Origin: Neocallimastix lanati (nom. inval.)
Lineage: Eukaryota; Neocallimastigomycota; Neocallimastigomycetes; Neocallimastigales; Neocallimastigaceae
Assembly (NCBI GenBank): GCA_016946835.1
Contig: JACVTC010000182.1
Location: 228,099 to 292,098 of the forward strand
Length of the DNA stretch: 64,000 nucleotides
Direction of reading: 5' to 3'
Each line of letters starts with the position of its first letter. The stretch's first letter is position 1. The position numbers and the translations under genes were made by a program. The notes beneath the pieces are model-generated. The model worked only from the letters and a program-made list of their open reading frames with translations. It searched no databases and had not been told where the DNA came from. This document shows positions 45,546 to 57,126 of the stretch, one piece after another.

Positions 45546-46373
45546 TGGTACAAAATTGAAGATTATTAAAAAAAAAATAATATATTCTAATAATTAAAAA
45601 TCTAATTTTTCACTAACAAAATAAATATTATTTTAACTATTCTAATATAAATAACTTAAATAAATATTTTAATAAAATTTATCTCTAAATTAAAACTAAA
45701 TTACCTAACAAATTTAAATATTTAAACTAACCAAAATTATTTTTATCCTTAACTATAATAAAACACAAAAACAAAACTAATCGATTTAACTAGAGAACAA
45801 TTTAATTTTATTTAATTATTTATTTAATTATTTATTTATACTAATACTAAATATTTACTATTTCATTCTCGAAAAAATAAAAGAAAAATATAAAAATAAA
45901 GTTGAAAGAAGAGGAAGAACTAAAGTATTGTTTTACTTTGTTCTTTTTATACCTTTAAAACATTTATTTGATTGGAGTAAAAATAAAAATATAAAATATA
46001 ATAAAAATATAATAACAAAAATATAATAATTTTATAATAATAAAATATAATAAAATATAATTTTAATATAATATTTAATATAAGAGAATAATAAAAATAA
46101 AATAAAGTATAATAAAAATTTTATAATAGAAATATAAAATAATAATAAATATAATTTTAATTATTTATAATAAAATATCTAATTGTTTACTATTACAATA
46201 TTAAATAAATACAATTAATACATTATTTTAAATAATTTAATTATTTATACATTTATAATTTCCTTATTATATATTTTAATACTTTATTTTTTATTCTTAT
46301 TTATTTATTAATTAATCTTAATAGTTTATTTAATTTTTTATTTATTTTTTTATTTATTATTTGTATCGTAACA
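45546..46373 (-). mobile_element. 5' LTR of element G
   Basis: 828 bp; partner of 38473-39305. The few differences between the two LTRs suggest a recent insertion. Its 5' end (46373) points toward the tRNA-like sequence at 47806 and lies about 16 nt from it if J2 is discounted. Confidence 0.92.
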
Positions 46374-46378
46374 ATAAA

Positions 46379-47790
46379 TGATACGGGCTGGGGTTGAAAC
46401 ACTAAGATATTCAAAACAAAAAAAAATAAATATTAACACATAACTATAAAAATAAATTTGGAAACAAGAAAAAAAAATTAAATTTTAAAATATTCTTTAT
46501 TTAAATTTAAAATTAAAATTATTTGTTCCAAGTATTAAAAAGAAAGAAATTTATTCTTCTTTTTATACTTTTATTTTAATACATTTTATTTATTATTAAT
46601 ATATTCTTTATAAAAAAAAACTATTATAACTATTTTATTTTAATTTTTAACTATTATTTTAAATTATTTTTTTAAAAAAAAATAACATTTATTAAATTAA
46701 AATATAAAAAATTAATTTGGAGCTTGTATCACGAAGGGCATTCCGGGCGGTAGCTTCTTCTTGATATTGTTATTCAGAGAGAGAATTATACAGAATTGAT
46801 ATTTTCTGTATTTTAGATTATTTTTATTATTGGAATTCTTCTGTATTTTAGTTCATTTTTATTTTAATAAAGATTTAATTTATTTTTAATTTTTGTTTTA
46901 TTTTTAGTTTATTTCAAAGGTTTTAGAAAATATTATATAGAAACTTATAATTCTGTATTTTATATCAAATATTTATTGAAATAGGTTTTTATTATTCTTA
47001 ATATAAAAATAAGAATTAGTAATGATTTAAATATTATATAATTTTTAATAAGAATATTTAGTAATAATTTTTATTATATTTAATATTAATAAAATATTTA
47101 ATAATTATTTTTATTAGATTTGATATTAATAAAAGATTTTAATAAGAATATTTAATAATAATTTTTATTATAAAAGATTTTAATAAGAATATTTAATAAT
47201 AATTTTTATTATATTTGATATTAATAAAAGATTTTAATAAGAATATTTAATAATAATTTTTATTAGATTTGATATTAATAAAAGAATTTTATAAGAATAT
47301 TTAATAATAATTTTTATTATAAAAAATTTTAATAAGAATATTTAATAATAATTTTTATTATATTTAATATTAATAAAAGATTTTTATTAGAATATTTAAT
47401 AATTTTTATTATTTGATATTAATAAAAAATTTTAATAAGAATATTTAATAATAATTTTTATTATATTTAATATTAATTAAAGAAATTTATAAGAATATTT
47501 AATAATAATTTTTATTATATTTAATATTAATAAAAGAATTTTATAAGAATATTTAATAATAATTTTTATTATATTTAATATTAATAAAAGAAATTTATAA
47601 GAATATTTAATAATAATTTTTATTATATTTAATATTAATAAAAGAATTTTATAAGAATATTTAATAATAATTTTTATTATATTTGATATTAATAAAAGAT
47701 TTTAATAAGAATATTTAATAATAATTTTATTTTATTATTATTAAGAGTATTTAATAGGAAATACAAGGTATTTAGTGACACCACGTATCA
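46379..47790 (-). mobile_element. solo LTR, family J (copy J2), nested in LTR S
   Basis: It starts TGATACGGGCTGGGG on the plus strand and ends CCACGTATCA. TAAA at 46375-46378 and 47791-47794 form a 4-bp target duplication. Inverted relative to J1, whose GCATTCCGGGCGGTAGC block it shares near 46739. Longer than J1 because of the tandem array at 47040-47730. Its sense strand is tentative. Confidence 0.85.
47040..47730. repeat. tandem array of about 54 bp within J2
   Basis: About a dozen degenerate units around AATATTTAATAATAATTTTT and ATATTAATAAAAGATTTTAA. J1 has only three or four of them (5460-5600), so the array expanded or contracted between copies. Confidence 0.8.
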
Positions 47791-47805
47791 TAAAATTTAC
47801 AAAAG

Positions 47806-47880
47806 GAAATCTTGGTATAACGATTAGAGCTATAGCCATGAATTGAATTACTCGAGTTCGATTCACACTTAAACCAATTT
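47806..47880 (+). other. tRNA-like sequence with A- and B-box motifs inside LTR S
   Basis: TGGTATAACG at 47813-47822 resembles an internal A box and GTTCGATTC at 47856-47864 matches the B-box consensus GWTCRANNC, 33 nt apart. The acceptor and T stems do not pair, so it is not a tRNA gene; it could be a decayed tRNA or a chance Pol III promoter. Confidence 0.35.
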
Positions 47881-48333
47881 TTTGAATATTTTATTTTCAT
47901 TGTTCTAGTTAATTCTTTCTGTATTTTCTTTAAGAATTTCATAGAAATTCTTAATTATTAAAATGAATTTTTTATTTTACTTTATCCTTTCTTCCATTAG
48001 TTTCTAAATTAACCGAGAAAATCAGTTTTAAACGATTTTTCTAAGATTCTAAAATTTTTGAAAATCATACAAACTGTTTTTCCGTAAAAAGTATAAATAT
48101 GAGTAAATTTTCACAAAAAAAAATTTTCTTCGTGCTTTTATTAATTAATCAATTAATAATAAGTAATTTGATATATTACAAAATTAGTTAATTAATTAAT
48201 AAATAATTATTTTAATAAATTTTATTTTAATAAATTAATAAAACAAAATTTTTTAAAAAAAAAAAACATTTTAACTTATTATTAATTTTCCAGTGTTGCC
48301 TATTGCTATAAATGATCAGCTTGTTACAATGGA

Positions 48334-51146
48334 CCTATCTACCCATTATCTGAAGAAGAAAATAAAGTTTTAAAAGAATATATAGAAGAAAATTTAAAGA
48401 AGGGATTTATTAGACCTTCTAAATCTCCAGCTGGTTATCCTGTCTTATTTCAAAAAAAGAAAGATGGTTCTTTAAGATTGTGTGTGGATTACAAAAAGTT
48501 AAACGCTGTTACCATTAGAAATTCATATCCTCTTCCACTTATTAATGATATTATTGAAAAGGTTAAAGGTGCAAAATATTTCACAAATTAGATCTAAGAT
48601 CAGCCTATAACCTAATTCGTATAAAAGAGGGGGATGAGTATAAAACAGATTTTCGAACTAAATATGGTCATTACGAATATCTCGTAATGCCTTTTGGGTT
48701 GAAAAATTCTCCAGCCACTTTCCAATCATTTATTAATTCTGTACTCAGACCTTATTTGGAAAAAAGTGTTATTTTATATTTGGATGTTATTTTAATTTAT
48801 TCTGAGGATTTGGAAGAACATCACAAACATGTAAGAAGTGTATTACAAAATTTAATTAATAATAATTTATACGCAAAATTAAAAAAATGTGATTTCGATA
48901 AAGAAAAAGTTGAATTCCTAGGTTACATTTTATCTGGTGATGGTGTATCTACTGACCCAAAGAAAATTAAATCTATAGAAGAGTGGCCAACTCCGAAAAA
49001 TATTAAAGAAGTACAACGATTTTTAGGCTTATGTAATTACTATAGGAGATTTGTAAAAAATTTTGCAAAAATAGCTAAGCCTCTCCATAATTTAACAAGA
49101 AAAAATACAAATTTTATTTGGGATACAAATTGTGAAAATTCATTTAAATTATTAAAAAGTAAATTAACTACTTCTCCAGTACTGCATCACCCAGATGTAA
49201 CTAAACCATTCATAGTAGAATGTGATGCAAGTAACTATGCTATAGGTGCTGTTTTATCTCAGAAAGATGAAAATAATAAATTACATCCTGTTGCTTACTT
49301 TTCAAGAAGTTTACAAGTCTCCGAAATAAATTATACCATTACAGAAAAAGAGTTATTAGCTATTAGAGATTCTTTCTTAACTTGGCGACATCTTTTACTT
49401 GGTGCAAAACATAAAATTACTGTCTATACTGACCATAGAAATTTAATCTATACTTTAGGAGGAAAAGTTGGTAATCAAAGACAGCATAGATGGCACTTAT
49501 TCTTTCAGGAATATGATTTCCAACTTATATATAGACAAGGAACCAAAAATGGGAAACCAGATAGTCTTTCAAGAAGACCTGACTATATGAAAAATAACGA
49601 AGATATTAAACCAGAAAATATATTAGATATTAAAAATGTAAAAGAAGTTCCCTGTTTTATAGGAATTATGAGTAATTTACTAGAAAAAATTATTGATGCT
49701 ATTAAAGAAGATGCTATTGCTGAAGATATTAAATTATACTTTAGTGAAAACAATGTTAAAAATAATTATGCTTATAAACCATTTAGGAAAATGGAAAGAT
49801 TTAAAATAAAAGATAATATTATATTATATAACAATTTAATTTATATTCCTGAATCACTTAGATTAGAAATTTTAGAAAAATATCATGAAAAACCCACTTC
49901 TGGACATCTTGGTATAAGAAGAACTTTAGAACTAATTACAAGAAACTTTTGGTGGCCAAAAATACATGAAGATGTTACAAGTTATGTTAATTCTTGTGAA
50001 TGTTGTGCAAGAAACAAGGTTAATAGACATAGGAAATATGGTCTTTTACAACCTTTAGATACTCCCGATAGACCTTGGAAGTCTATCGAAATTGATTTCT
50101 TATGTGATCTTCCTTATTCTAAAGGATACACCGTTATTATGGTAGTTGTTGATCGTTTCTCTAAGATGATCCATTTAATTCCATTTAAACAAATATCTGA
50201 TGCCAAACAAACTGCCAAAGCTTTCATTACAAATATATTTAAACTACACGGATTGCCTTGTGATATGTATACAGATAGAGGATCTCAATTTACAAGTGCT
50301 CTTTGGAAAGAAGTAATGGAATATTTAAACATTAAATCAAAAATCGCTACAACTGACCATCATGAAACAGTTGGTCAAGTTGAAAGATGTAATTCTTTTA
50401 TTGAACAATATTTAAGAGCTTACTCAAGATCATATTATCATGATGATTGGATTGAATGGATTCACCTTGCTGAATTTGTTTATAATAACTCCATTAATGA
50501 ATCTACAAAAGAAACACCCTTCTTTATTAATTATGGGTTTCATCCATCTATGGATGAATTTTTCTTATTACCTGATATTGATACTAATAATAAAATTATT
50601 AAGGACTTAAGTATGAACTTTAATCATATTAAAGATGTTTTATTAAGGTCAAAAGAACTATATAAAATACACGCAGATAAAAAGAGAATGCCACCTCCAA
50701 TATTTAAAGAAAATGATTTAGTTTGGATACAAGCTCCTCCATCACTAAATATCGAAGATAGTTCAAAGTTAGCTCCTTGTAAATATGGACCATATAAAGT
50801 AATAGATGTTCTGAATAATCATAATTATAAAATAGATATTAAAAGGTCACCTTTTCCAAAACATCATCCTATATTCCATGTTTCGGAGTTAGAACCTTTT
50901 ATTCCAACACCTCAAAAGTTTTTAAAAAGAAGAACTCATGATGAATCAGTTAATGATATAATTGAAATCTCAGGATTTAGAACTAATTATAAAAAGAATC
51001 AATATGAATACAGAATCAGGTATAAATATAGAACTGCTTACAATTGGGTTCCTTCAGACGAAGTTGAAAATAACCCCCGAAATCAAAATATTTTTTTACA
51101 ATATTTACAAAATGGAAGAAAACCTATTTCAATAGCTTATAACTAA
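48334..51146 (+). pseudogene. Pol of element D, right part: RT, RNase H, integrase, chromodomain-like end
   Basis: The RT frame resumes at CCT 48334 and runs to TAG 48589-48591, where one A is missing from a run; the downstream frame continues to 51146 (819 codons from ATG 48687). RT active site reads YLDV at 48780-48788 instead of YLDD, so a catalytic Asp is lost. Within the 819-residue part, RNase H acidic residues are D180, E222 and D249, the integrase zinc motif H400, H407, C437, C440, and the triad D470, D530, E566. HHPIFHVSELEPF ends the integrase. The last about 70 residues (IIEISGFRTNYKKNQYEYR, NWVPSDEVEN) look like a chromodomain, typical of chromoviruses. Confidence 0.92.
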
Positions 51147-51748
51147 AATGATAATAATAATAATATTATTAAAAAAAAAAAAAAAAAAAAAAAAATTTGG
51201 AAATTTTATTTTTTATTATTATTAATTTGTTTTTAAATTTTATTTTATTATTATCAATTTTTCAGTCAAATTTCAATTTCAAAATTTCGAAATTTTCAAA
51301 ATTTTCAAAATTCAAAAACATAGCTATGTTACACTTACAACTATCAATTTATAATCCAATTTTATTCAGAAATTCATTAATTATTATAATTTTCAATTTT
51401 TTAAAGTTAATGCATAAAATTAAAAAGTTAATTGAAATAAAAATTTCAAAATTTCAATTTCAAAAATTTTTAATCAAAAACATTTAAAAATGGTACCATC
51501 ATATTCTTAAACATCAATTTTCATAATAAAATTTTAATTTTATTAAATTTTAGAGATTTCAAAATTTCAATGAAATGGCCACTTATAAAGGGTTTCCTTT
51601 AAAAATTTAAAAGGACTCAAGTGACCTTCCCCTTTCATAAATTAAAAATTTTTAATTTAAGAAATTCCAAAAAATATTTTAACAAAAATTTAATCCTCCT
51701 TATCGTTACACAAAAATCGTCTTGAATCCGATTTTTATGGGAGGGCAT
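51147..51748 (+). other. 3' untranslated region and polypurine tract of element D
   Basis: An A run at 51170-51194, then low-complexity AATTTTCAAAATT sequence. The tract ATGGGAGGGCAT at 51737-51748 directly precedes the 3' LTR and fits a plus-strand primer. The small open frame at 51197-51487 is repetitive and unlikely to be a gene. Confidence 0.65.
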
Positions 51749-52484
51749 TGTTGAAATTATAACTGAATTGAAATCTCAATTTCAGTTATTTACATTTCAA
51801 TAGTTAAAAAATATTATTTATCTAATTATAAATAATATATATATTTAAATAATTAATAATTAATATAAATTCTTATTTAATATTTAAAGAATTATCTTAG
51901 GCCTAATAATTCTGAGAATATTAGTAAATAAGATTTATATTAATAATTTCAATTATCTACATATGATGTCACATGTATTTATTTATATTATGTTTATATA
52001 TATGTTTACATCATATATATTAACTACTATTTTTAATTATTCAAATTAATTATATAATTATAAATTAAATTTATTTAGTTATATTAAATATTTTAAACAT
52101 ATCGATATTGTTATTATCTTAATATTTTATTAATATTCATATTACAATATTATTAATATCTTATAATTAAATACTATTATTATGTAACTGACAAAGTATA
52201 AAAGAAAGATGTAAAAATCTATCTTTTATGTTCTTTGTAAGGTTATTGTATTTACAATAATTATATACTAATAATTCAATAAATAAATATTTTCATAAAT
52301 CCTTCAAAGAAATTATTATTTAAAATATTCTTAGATATTAAGTGTTTAAATCACTTAACTATTTATCTTATATTATTTTTATATTATTATTAATTAATTA
52401 TTGTTGGATTATTAATATATAATTCAACATATTAACCTAGTAACGTTATTAATCATAAAACTATTTTATATCTTAATTTTAACA
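51749..52484 (+). mobile_element. 3' LTR of element D
   Basis: 736 bp from TGTTGAAATTATAACTG to TTAATTTTAACA, partner of 35149-35840. It has about 35 bp in U3 (GTTAAAAAATATTATTTATC) that the 5' LTR lacks, and TGATGTCA where the 5' LTR has TGACGTCA, so the two LTRs have diverged. Confidence 0.9.
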
Positions 52485-52847
52485 TTTCTAACCTAAGTTT
52501 CACTAAATTATGGTATTTATGGCGGTACCTGATCAGAAATGTTAAGGTTTTAGAGAATTAAATAAAAATAAAGTAAGAAACACTAATTTTATTTATTTAT
52601 TTATTATTTTTTTATTTATTTATTTTATTAATTTTACTTGATTTTATTTGATGATATTTAAAAATTAGTAGCAAAATTTACAACTATTTATACTTTTTTC
52701 AAGGCATAAAAGTTGTTCTTGCCACTAAATTACATTTTATTTATTTTTTTTTATAAAAACTATTAAATTTAAATTGATTTTTATAATTAATTATATAAAA
52801 TTTAATTATAACAATATAAATAAAATACATTTATAATATTAATAAAA

Positions 52848-52884
<37 letters not shown>

Positions 52885-54051
52885 TATCTAAAATATTACT
52901 AATAAGAATTTATTTAATTGGCTATAATTTTTATTACAATCTGTTAAAATATTCAAATAAAAATAAAAATACTATTCTAATATAAAGGTTTTTAATAAAA
53001 TAAAATATTTTTCAATATAAAATAAAACATTTCGATATAAAATTTTATAATAAAAAGTTAAAATATAATATATAAATTTTTAATTATCAATATATAAAAA
53101 TATTATTAATATAAATTTTCATTATTAATATAAAAAAAAATAAGATTTATTATTAATATTGCTAATATAAGTTTTAAATATATAAAAATATTACTATTAA
53201 TATAAGATTTAATATAAAAATATAAAGTTTAATATAATTTTTGATTTAATTTTTGATCTTTGGATTTAAAAATTTATTAAAGTACAAAAATAATAATGTA
53301 CACATAATGTATTAGAAATAAATCGTAGATTTAATTAATAATGCATTATTTAGTACATTCTTATAAGAAATGGTGCAGGTACACAATAAACTTCAAAAAA
53401 AAATGAAAATAATATATTAGTTAATAATTTAATTTCACTTTCCGTTTTTTATTTTTTTAACTCCTCCTTTTTTATTAAGTATTTTCTTTTTCTTTTATAC
53501 TTTTTTACTACATGAATTTTTATAATAATTTAAATTATTTTAATTCTTATTAGTATAATTATTACATGTGATTTTAAATAATATTTTTTAAGAGTCATTT
53601 TAATAATAAAAATATTAATACTAATATAATTAATATTATCTTTAATGACAAATATTATTAATGATAAAATTAAAAAATTTAACAATAAAATTATTGGTAA
53701 TATTTTTGATAATATAATTCTTGAAACAATTTAATATTAATAATAATTAAATATAATAATAAAACAATTTAATTAATATAAGATAATAATTATTTAATAA
53801 TTAGTCATTTATCAATTTAATTAAATAATAATTATTTAATAATTAGTCATTTATCACTTTAATTAAATAATAATTTTTTAATAATTAGTCATTAATCAAT
53901 TTAATTAAATAATTTATATAATTATTTTAAATTAAGAATAAAATTTTGGAATTATAAAAATAGTTTAAAATATTTAATACATAAAGTTATTAAGCTTAAT
54001 TATAATTTCCAATAGTATAATATGAATTATTAGTTAGTTCCGTATCAGAAA
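52485..54051. other. AT-rich flank with degraded repeats
   Basis: No gene. TTCTCTAAAACCTTAAC from the window start recurs inverted near 52537. A T run spans about 52853-52878. A triplicated 55-bp block with AATAATTAGTCATTTATCA lies at 53780-53910. At 54042-54047 CCGTATCA looks like the end of another TGAT-class LTR, next to H4. Confidence 0.45.
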
Positions 54052-55215
54052 TGATTTATACCTAATATTCTTAATCTACAAAAATTAAATTTTGTAGAAG
54101 TGAATAAAAGGATAAATACTGAATAAAATTGATTTAAGAAATTTAAAAAAATAAATATGTTTTATTATTAAACACAAAAATGTTTTATTAAAAAAAAATT
54201 TATTTTTATTTTAATATTAATCTTTATTTATTTAATAATTAATTTTGTTTAAATTAATAAAATAATTGTTAAAAACTAATAAAATAATAAAATGAAATAT
54301 TTATTATTTATACTAATTTATTTTAAATTTTAATAATAAAATTGATTATTAATAACTAATAAAATATATAATAATTTATCAAAATAATTAATAATCATAA
54401 AAATTGATTATTAAAAACTAATAAAATATCTATAATAATTTATTAAATAATTAATAATCATACTTTTTGATTATTAAAACTAATAAAATATTTATAATAA
54501 TTTATTAACTAATTAATAATCATAAAAAATTGATTATTAAAAACTAATAAAATATCTATAATAATTTATTAAATAATTAATAATCATAAAAAATTGATTA
54601 TTAAAACTAATAAAATATTTATAATAATTTATTAACTAATTAATAATAAAGAATAATTTATAAGAAATATTTACATGTTTTTATATTTTTCTTTGATTTT
54701 AAACTATTTACATTAAAAATAATAAAATTAATAAAAGAGAAATAAAGAATAATTTATTATTAAATTAAACAATATTTACAATTAAAATGTTAATAAAGAT
54801 GAGTTTTAAAATGTTATTTTAATTACAATTTGTTTATAAAAGTTGAGTTATAAAATAAATAAAATAATCATTATTTTAAATAAAAGTAACTTAAAAAATT
54901 ATTTAACTATTTAATTTTAATTTTGCGTTGTTTATAAGTTTGTTTATTTGTTATTTATAATTTATTAAATATGTTTATTATTTTGTTTATTTGTAGTCTT
55001 AGAAAAATATTATTTATTAATTTATTTTAGTTTTTAATTAAAATTATTAATGATTAATTAAATTATTATTATTTTATTTTAATTATTTTTATTTAATTAA
55101 TTTTTCTTAAATATGGATTTAATTTTTTGTTTAGAATGGATTAATTTTTGGGTTAAGTTAGACAGAATTTGTTTTTTTATTATTTATTTTAATTTAATAA
55201 TTTTGTTATTTATCA
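54052..55215 (-). mobile_element. solo LTR, family H (copy H4), adjacent to tRNA-Val
   Basis: On the plus strand it reads TGATTTATACC to TTATTTATCA, the inverse of H1-H3. Flanks GAAA and AAAA agree at three of four. It includes a four- to fivefold repeat of ATTGATTATTAAAAACTAAT near 54340-54620. Its 5' end lies 16 nt upstream of tRNA-Val. Confidence 0.85.
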
Positions 55216-55231
55216 AAAAATTTCAGGTGAT

Positions 55232-55304
55232 ATCCGAATAGTGTAGTGGTTATCACGTTTGCTTTACACGCAAAAGGTCTCCGGTTCGAACCCGGGTTCG
55301 GGTA
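55232..55304 (+). tRNA. tRNA-Val(UAC)
   Basis: 73-nt intronless cloverleaf: acceptor ATCCGAA/TTCGGGT, D arm with TAGTGTAGTGGTTATCAC, anticodon stem TTTGC/GCAAA with loop TTTACAC (anticodon UAC), T arm TCCGG TTCGAAC CCGGG. T runs follow within 20 nt. Confidence 0.96.
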
Positions 55305-55859
55305 ATTTTATTTTTGTAATTATTAAAATATAATAATATTAAAAATAATTTTATTTTAAATATATATATTTATTTTAGCTTTTGAGTATATAATAATTTA
55401 TTTTATATATATATTTTAGCTTTTGATTATTTAATAATTTATTTTAAATATATATATTTTAGCTTTTAATTATTTAATAATTTATTTTTATGATAAAATG
55501 ATTTTTATTTTTTATTATTACATTTATTTTTATCATTAACAATGATTATATATAAGAATAAAATATAATTATATTTAATATCATTATTATTGGAATATCT
55601 GAAATTATGAGAAATATTCAAATGTATTGAAACATATTATATATAAATTAATGTATAAGCCATATTGTAAAAGTATAAAAACATATAATTTAAATAACTT
55701 AATCTTCGTAACTCTTTATCATAAAACTTGAAGTACCACATCTAAAATTGGAATTTTAAATAGACGCCTTCCCTTATACCTCAGATGTATAAATATCTTT
55801 CAACTCAATAACTGGAACAAAATGTTAGTTATAAAATATAGATAATCCCAGAAATAGCT
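55305..55859. other. AT-rich stretch downstream of tRNA-Val
   Basis: Three imperfect copies of a block with TATATATTTTAGCTTTTGA (55360-55470). No gene seen. Confidence 0.45.
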
Positions 55860-56580
55860 TTATCAAATCTGAAAAAGTTAAATAATAATACTGAACAAAA
55901 TAATAATTTTGCCTTTAGTGTCAACAAAAATCATAAAATAAATCAAAGCAATGAATATCATGATAAAAAATATAAATTTCCTAAAAAGCAAAGAAAAATT
56001 GAAAAATGTAACTATTGTGAAAAGATAGAACATTACTTTTATGAGTGCAAATTAAAAATTTAGTCAATCAAAACCATCAATCAATAATTCAAAACATATT
56101 TTTTAAGCTTATTCCTATGGACTTAGTTGGTCCAGTTTAAGAATACTTATATAGAAATAAATAATTTATCACTGTACTAGATGACTACTATAGATACAAT
56201 TGGTATTATTCATTAAAAATAAAAGCAATATATTTAATGCTTTTTACAATTGATTTAGAAAAATTAAAAAAAAAATTAAAAATCAATATTATATAATAAT
56301 TAAATATATAAAAACTGATAATAGAACAGAATTTAACGATTATAAATTTAAATCATTTTGTTTAATTTATGATATTTAACATCCATTGACAAATCTTTAT
56401 AATCCCCAACAAAACAGTAGAGTTGAATGACTTTATAGTAAACTAATATATTCTCCTAAAATGGTTTTAAATAACTCTAAACACAATTACTAATTCTAGA
56501 AGTATAAATTCTACGATCCTCTTTGAAGTACTTAAACCAATAAGGATTATTCATGTCTTAGTATATTACGTTGCAAATTT
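55860..56580 (+). pseudogene. Ty1/copia-type gag-integrase relic
   Basis: No long open frame, but in order on the plus strand: a CCHC zinc knuckle CNYCEKIEHYFYEC at 56007-56048, integrase core start MDLVGPV near 56117, FITVLDDYYRYNWYYSLK near 56170, KTDNRTEF near 56318 and YNPQQNSRVE near 56405 just before a stop. This order and spacing is that of a copia polyprotein (GAG knuckle, then integrase with DLVGP, DDYSRYTW, DNG.EF, PQQNG..E). Protease and RT are missing, and several stops are present. It is the only copia-type trace in the window. Confidence 0.75.
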
Positions 56581-57126
56581 TTAAACAAACTCGGACATGA
56601 AATTAACTAAATAATAATTAACTGAATATTTTTTTTTAAAAAAAAAAAAAAATTTAAGATTTAATAATAGGTTTTAATTAAAATGATAAATAAACAATTA
56701 TTGTTATCTTAATTAATTCTTTAAATTTAATAAAATTAATATTATTTATTTGTTTTATTTTACTTTAAATAATTATTTTAAAATTGTAAATAGCTTAAGT
56801 TTAAGGAAAAATATAAATACCTTTAATATTTTTCTTATTTTTCTTCGTTATTATTATATATAAAATTAATATTTAATGACTTGTAATTTTAATTTTATAT
56901 TTTTAATAATCAAAATTTAATAAATTTATAAATAAAAATTAAATAATAAATATTAGAAAAAGAGCGTTTTCTAATAAAACTTTTGTGTTTATTTTATAAA
57001 ACATTTTTATTATTATTTTTATTTTACTTTGATAAAGAAATAATCACTTTTTGATTCTAAATCAAAATTAAGATTACTTCTAAGATTTATCATTTGTACT
57101 AGAAGCTACTTTAAAAAGAAAACCAT
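56581..57126. other. repeat flank shared with 32330-32466
   Basis: A-run near 56640, U5-like TTTTGTGTTTATTTTATAAAAC near 56985, and TTTGTACTAGAAGCTACTTT, then AGAAAACCAT (57090-57126), which matches the flank of the first tRNA-Ser locus. Confidence 0.5.

Larger units (their letters stand above)
38473..46373 (-). mobile_element. complete Ty3/gypsy element G, nested in LTR S
   Basis: A full-length element on the minus strand: 5' LTR 45546-46373, primer binding site, structured leader, gag, frameshift site, pol, polypurine tract and 3' LTR 38473-39305. Flanks CTAA on the left and ATAA on the right agree at three of four bases. Gag has one frameshift and pol four in-frame stops, so it is not coding-competent. 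Confidence 0.9.
37973..48328. mobile_element. solo LTR S inside element D pol, expanded by nested insertions
   Basis: ATGGA at 37968-37972 and ATGGA at 48329-48333 form a perfect 5-bp target duplication, and the D reading frame continues exactly across one copy of it. The LTR itself is about 550 bp: TATAACGAA TACTA at the left (a TGTAAC start with one change is likely) and 47791-48328 at the right, ending TTGTTACA with a TATAAATA near 48101. M1, element G and J2 are inserted in its first 20 bp. Confidence 0.8.

Noticed and set aside
38468-46378. A perfect target-site duplication for element G
   Set aside because: ACTAA and ATAAA (or CTAA and ATAA) agree only partly, so it is reported as a near match and not claimed as exact.
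47806-48328. A tRNA-derived SINE with A/B boxes and an A-run near 48260
   Set aside because: The unit has a 5-bp duplication ATGGA, ends TTGTTACA and has an LTR-like TATA region, and the sequence continues about 60 bp past the A run. A solo LTR explains it better; the tRNA-like part is kept as a low-confidence feature.
51197-51487. A 96-codon frame after D pol as a possible third gene (envelope-like)
   Set aside because: Sequence is low-complexity Phe/Ile/Leu/Lys from AATTTTCAAAATT repeats, without signal peptide or Cys pattern.
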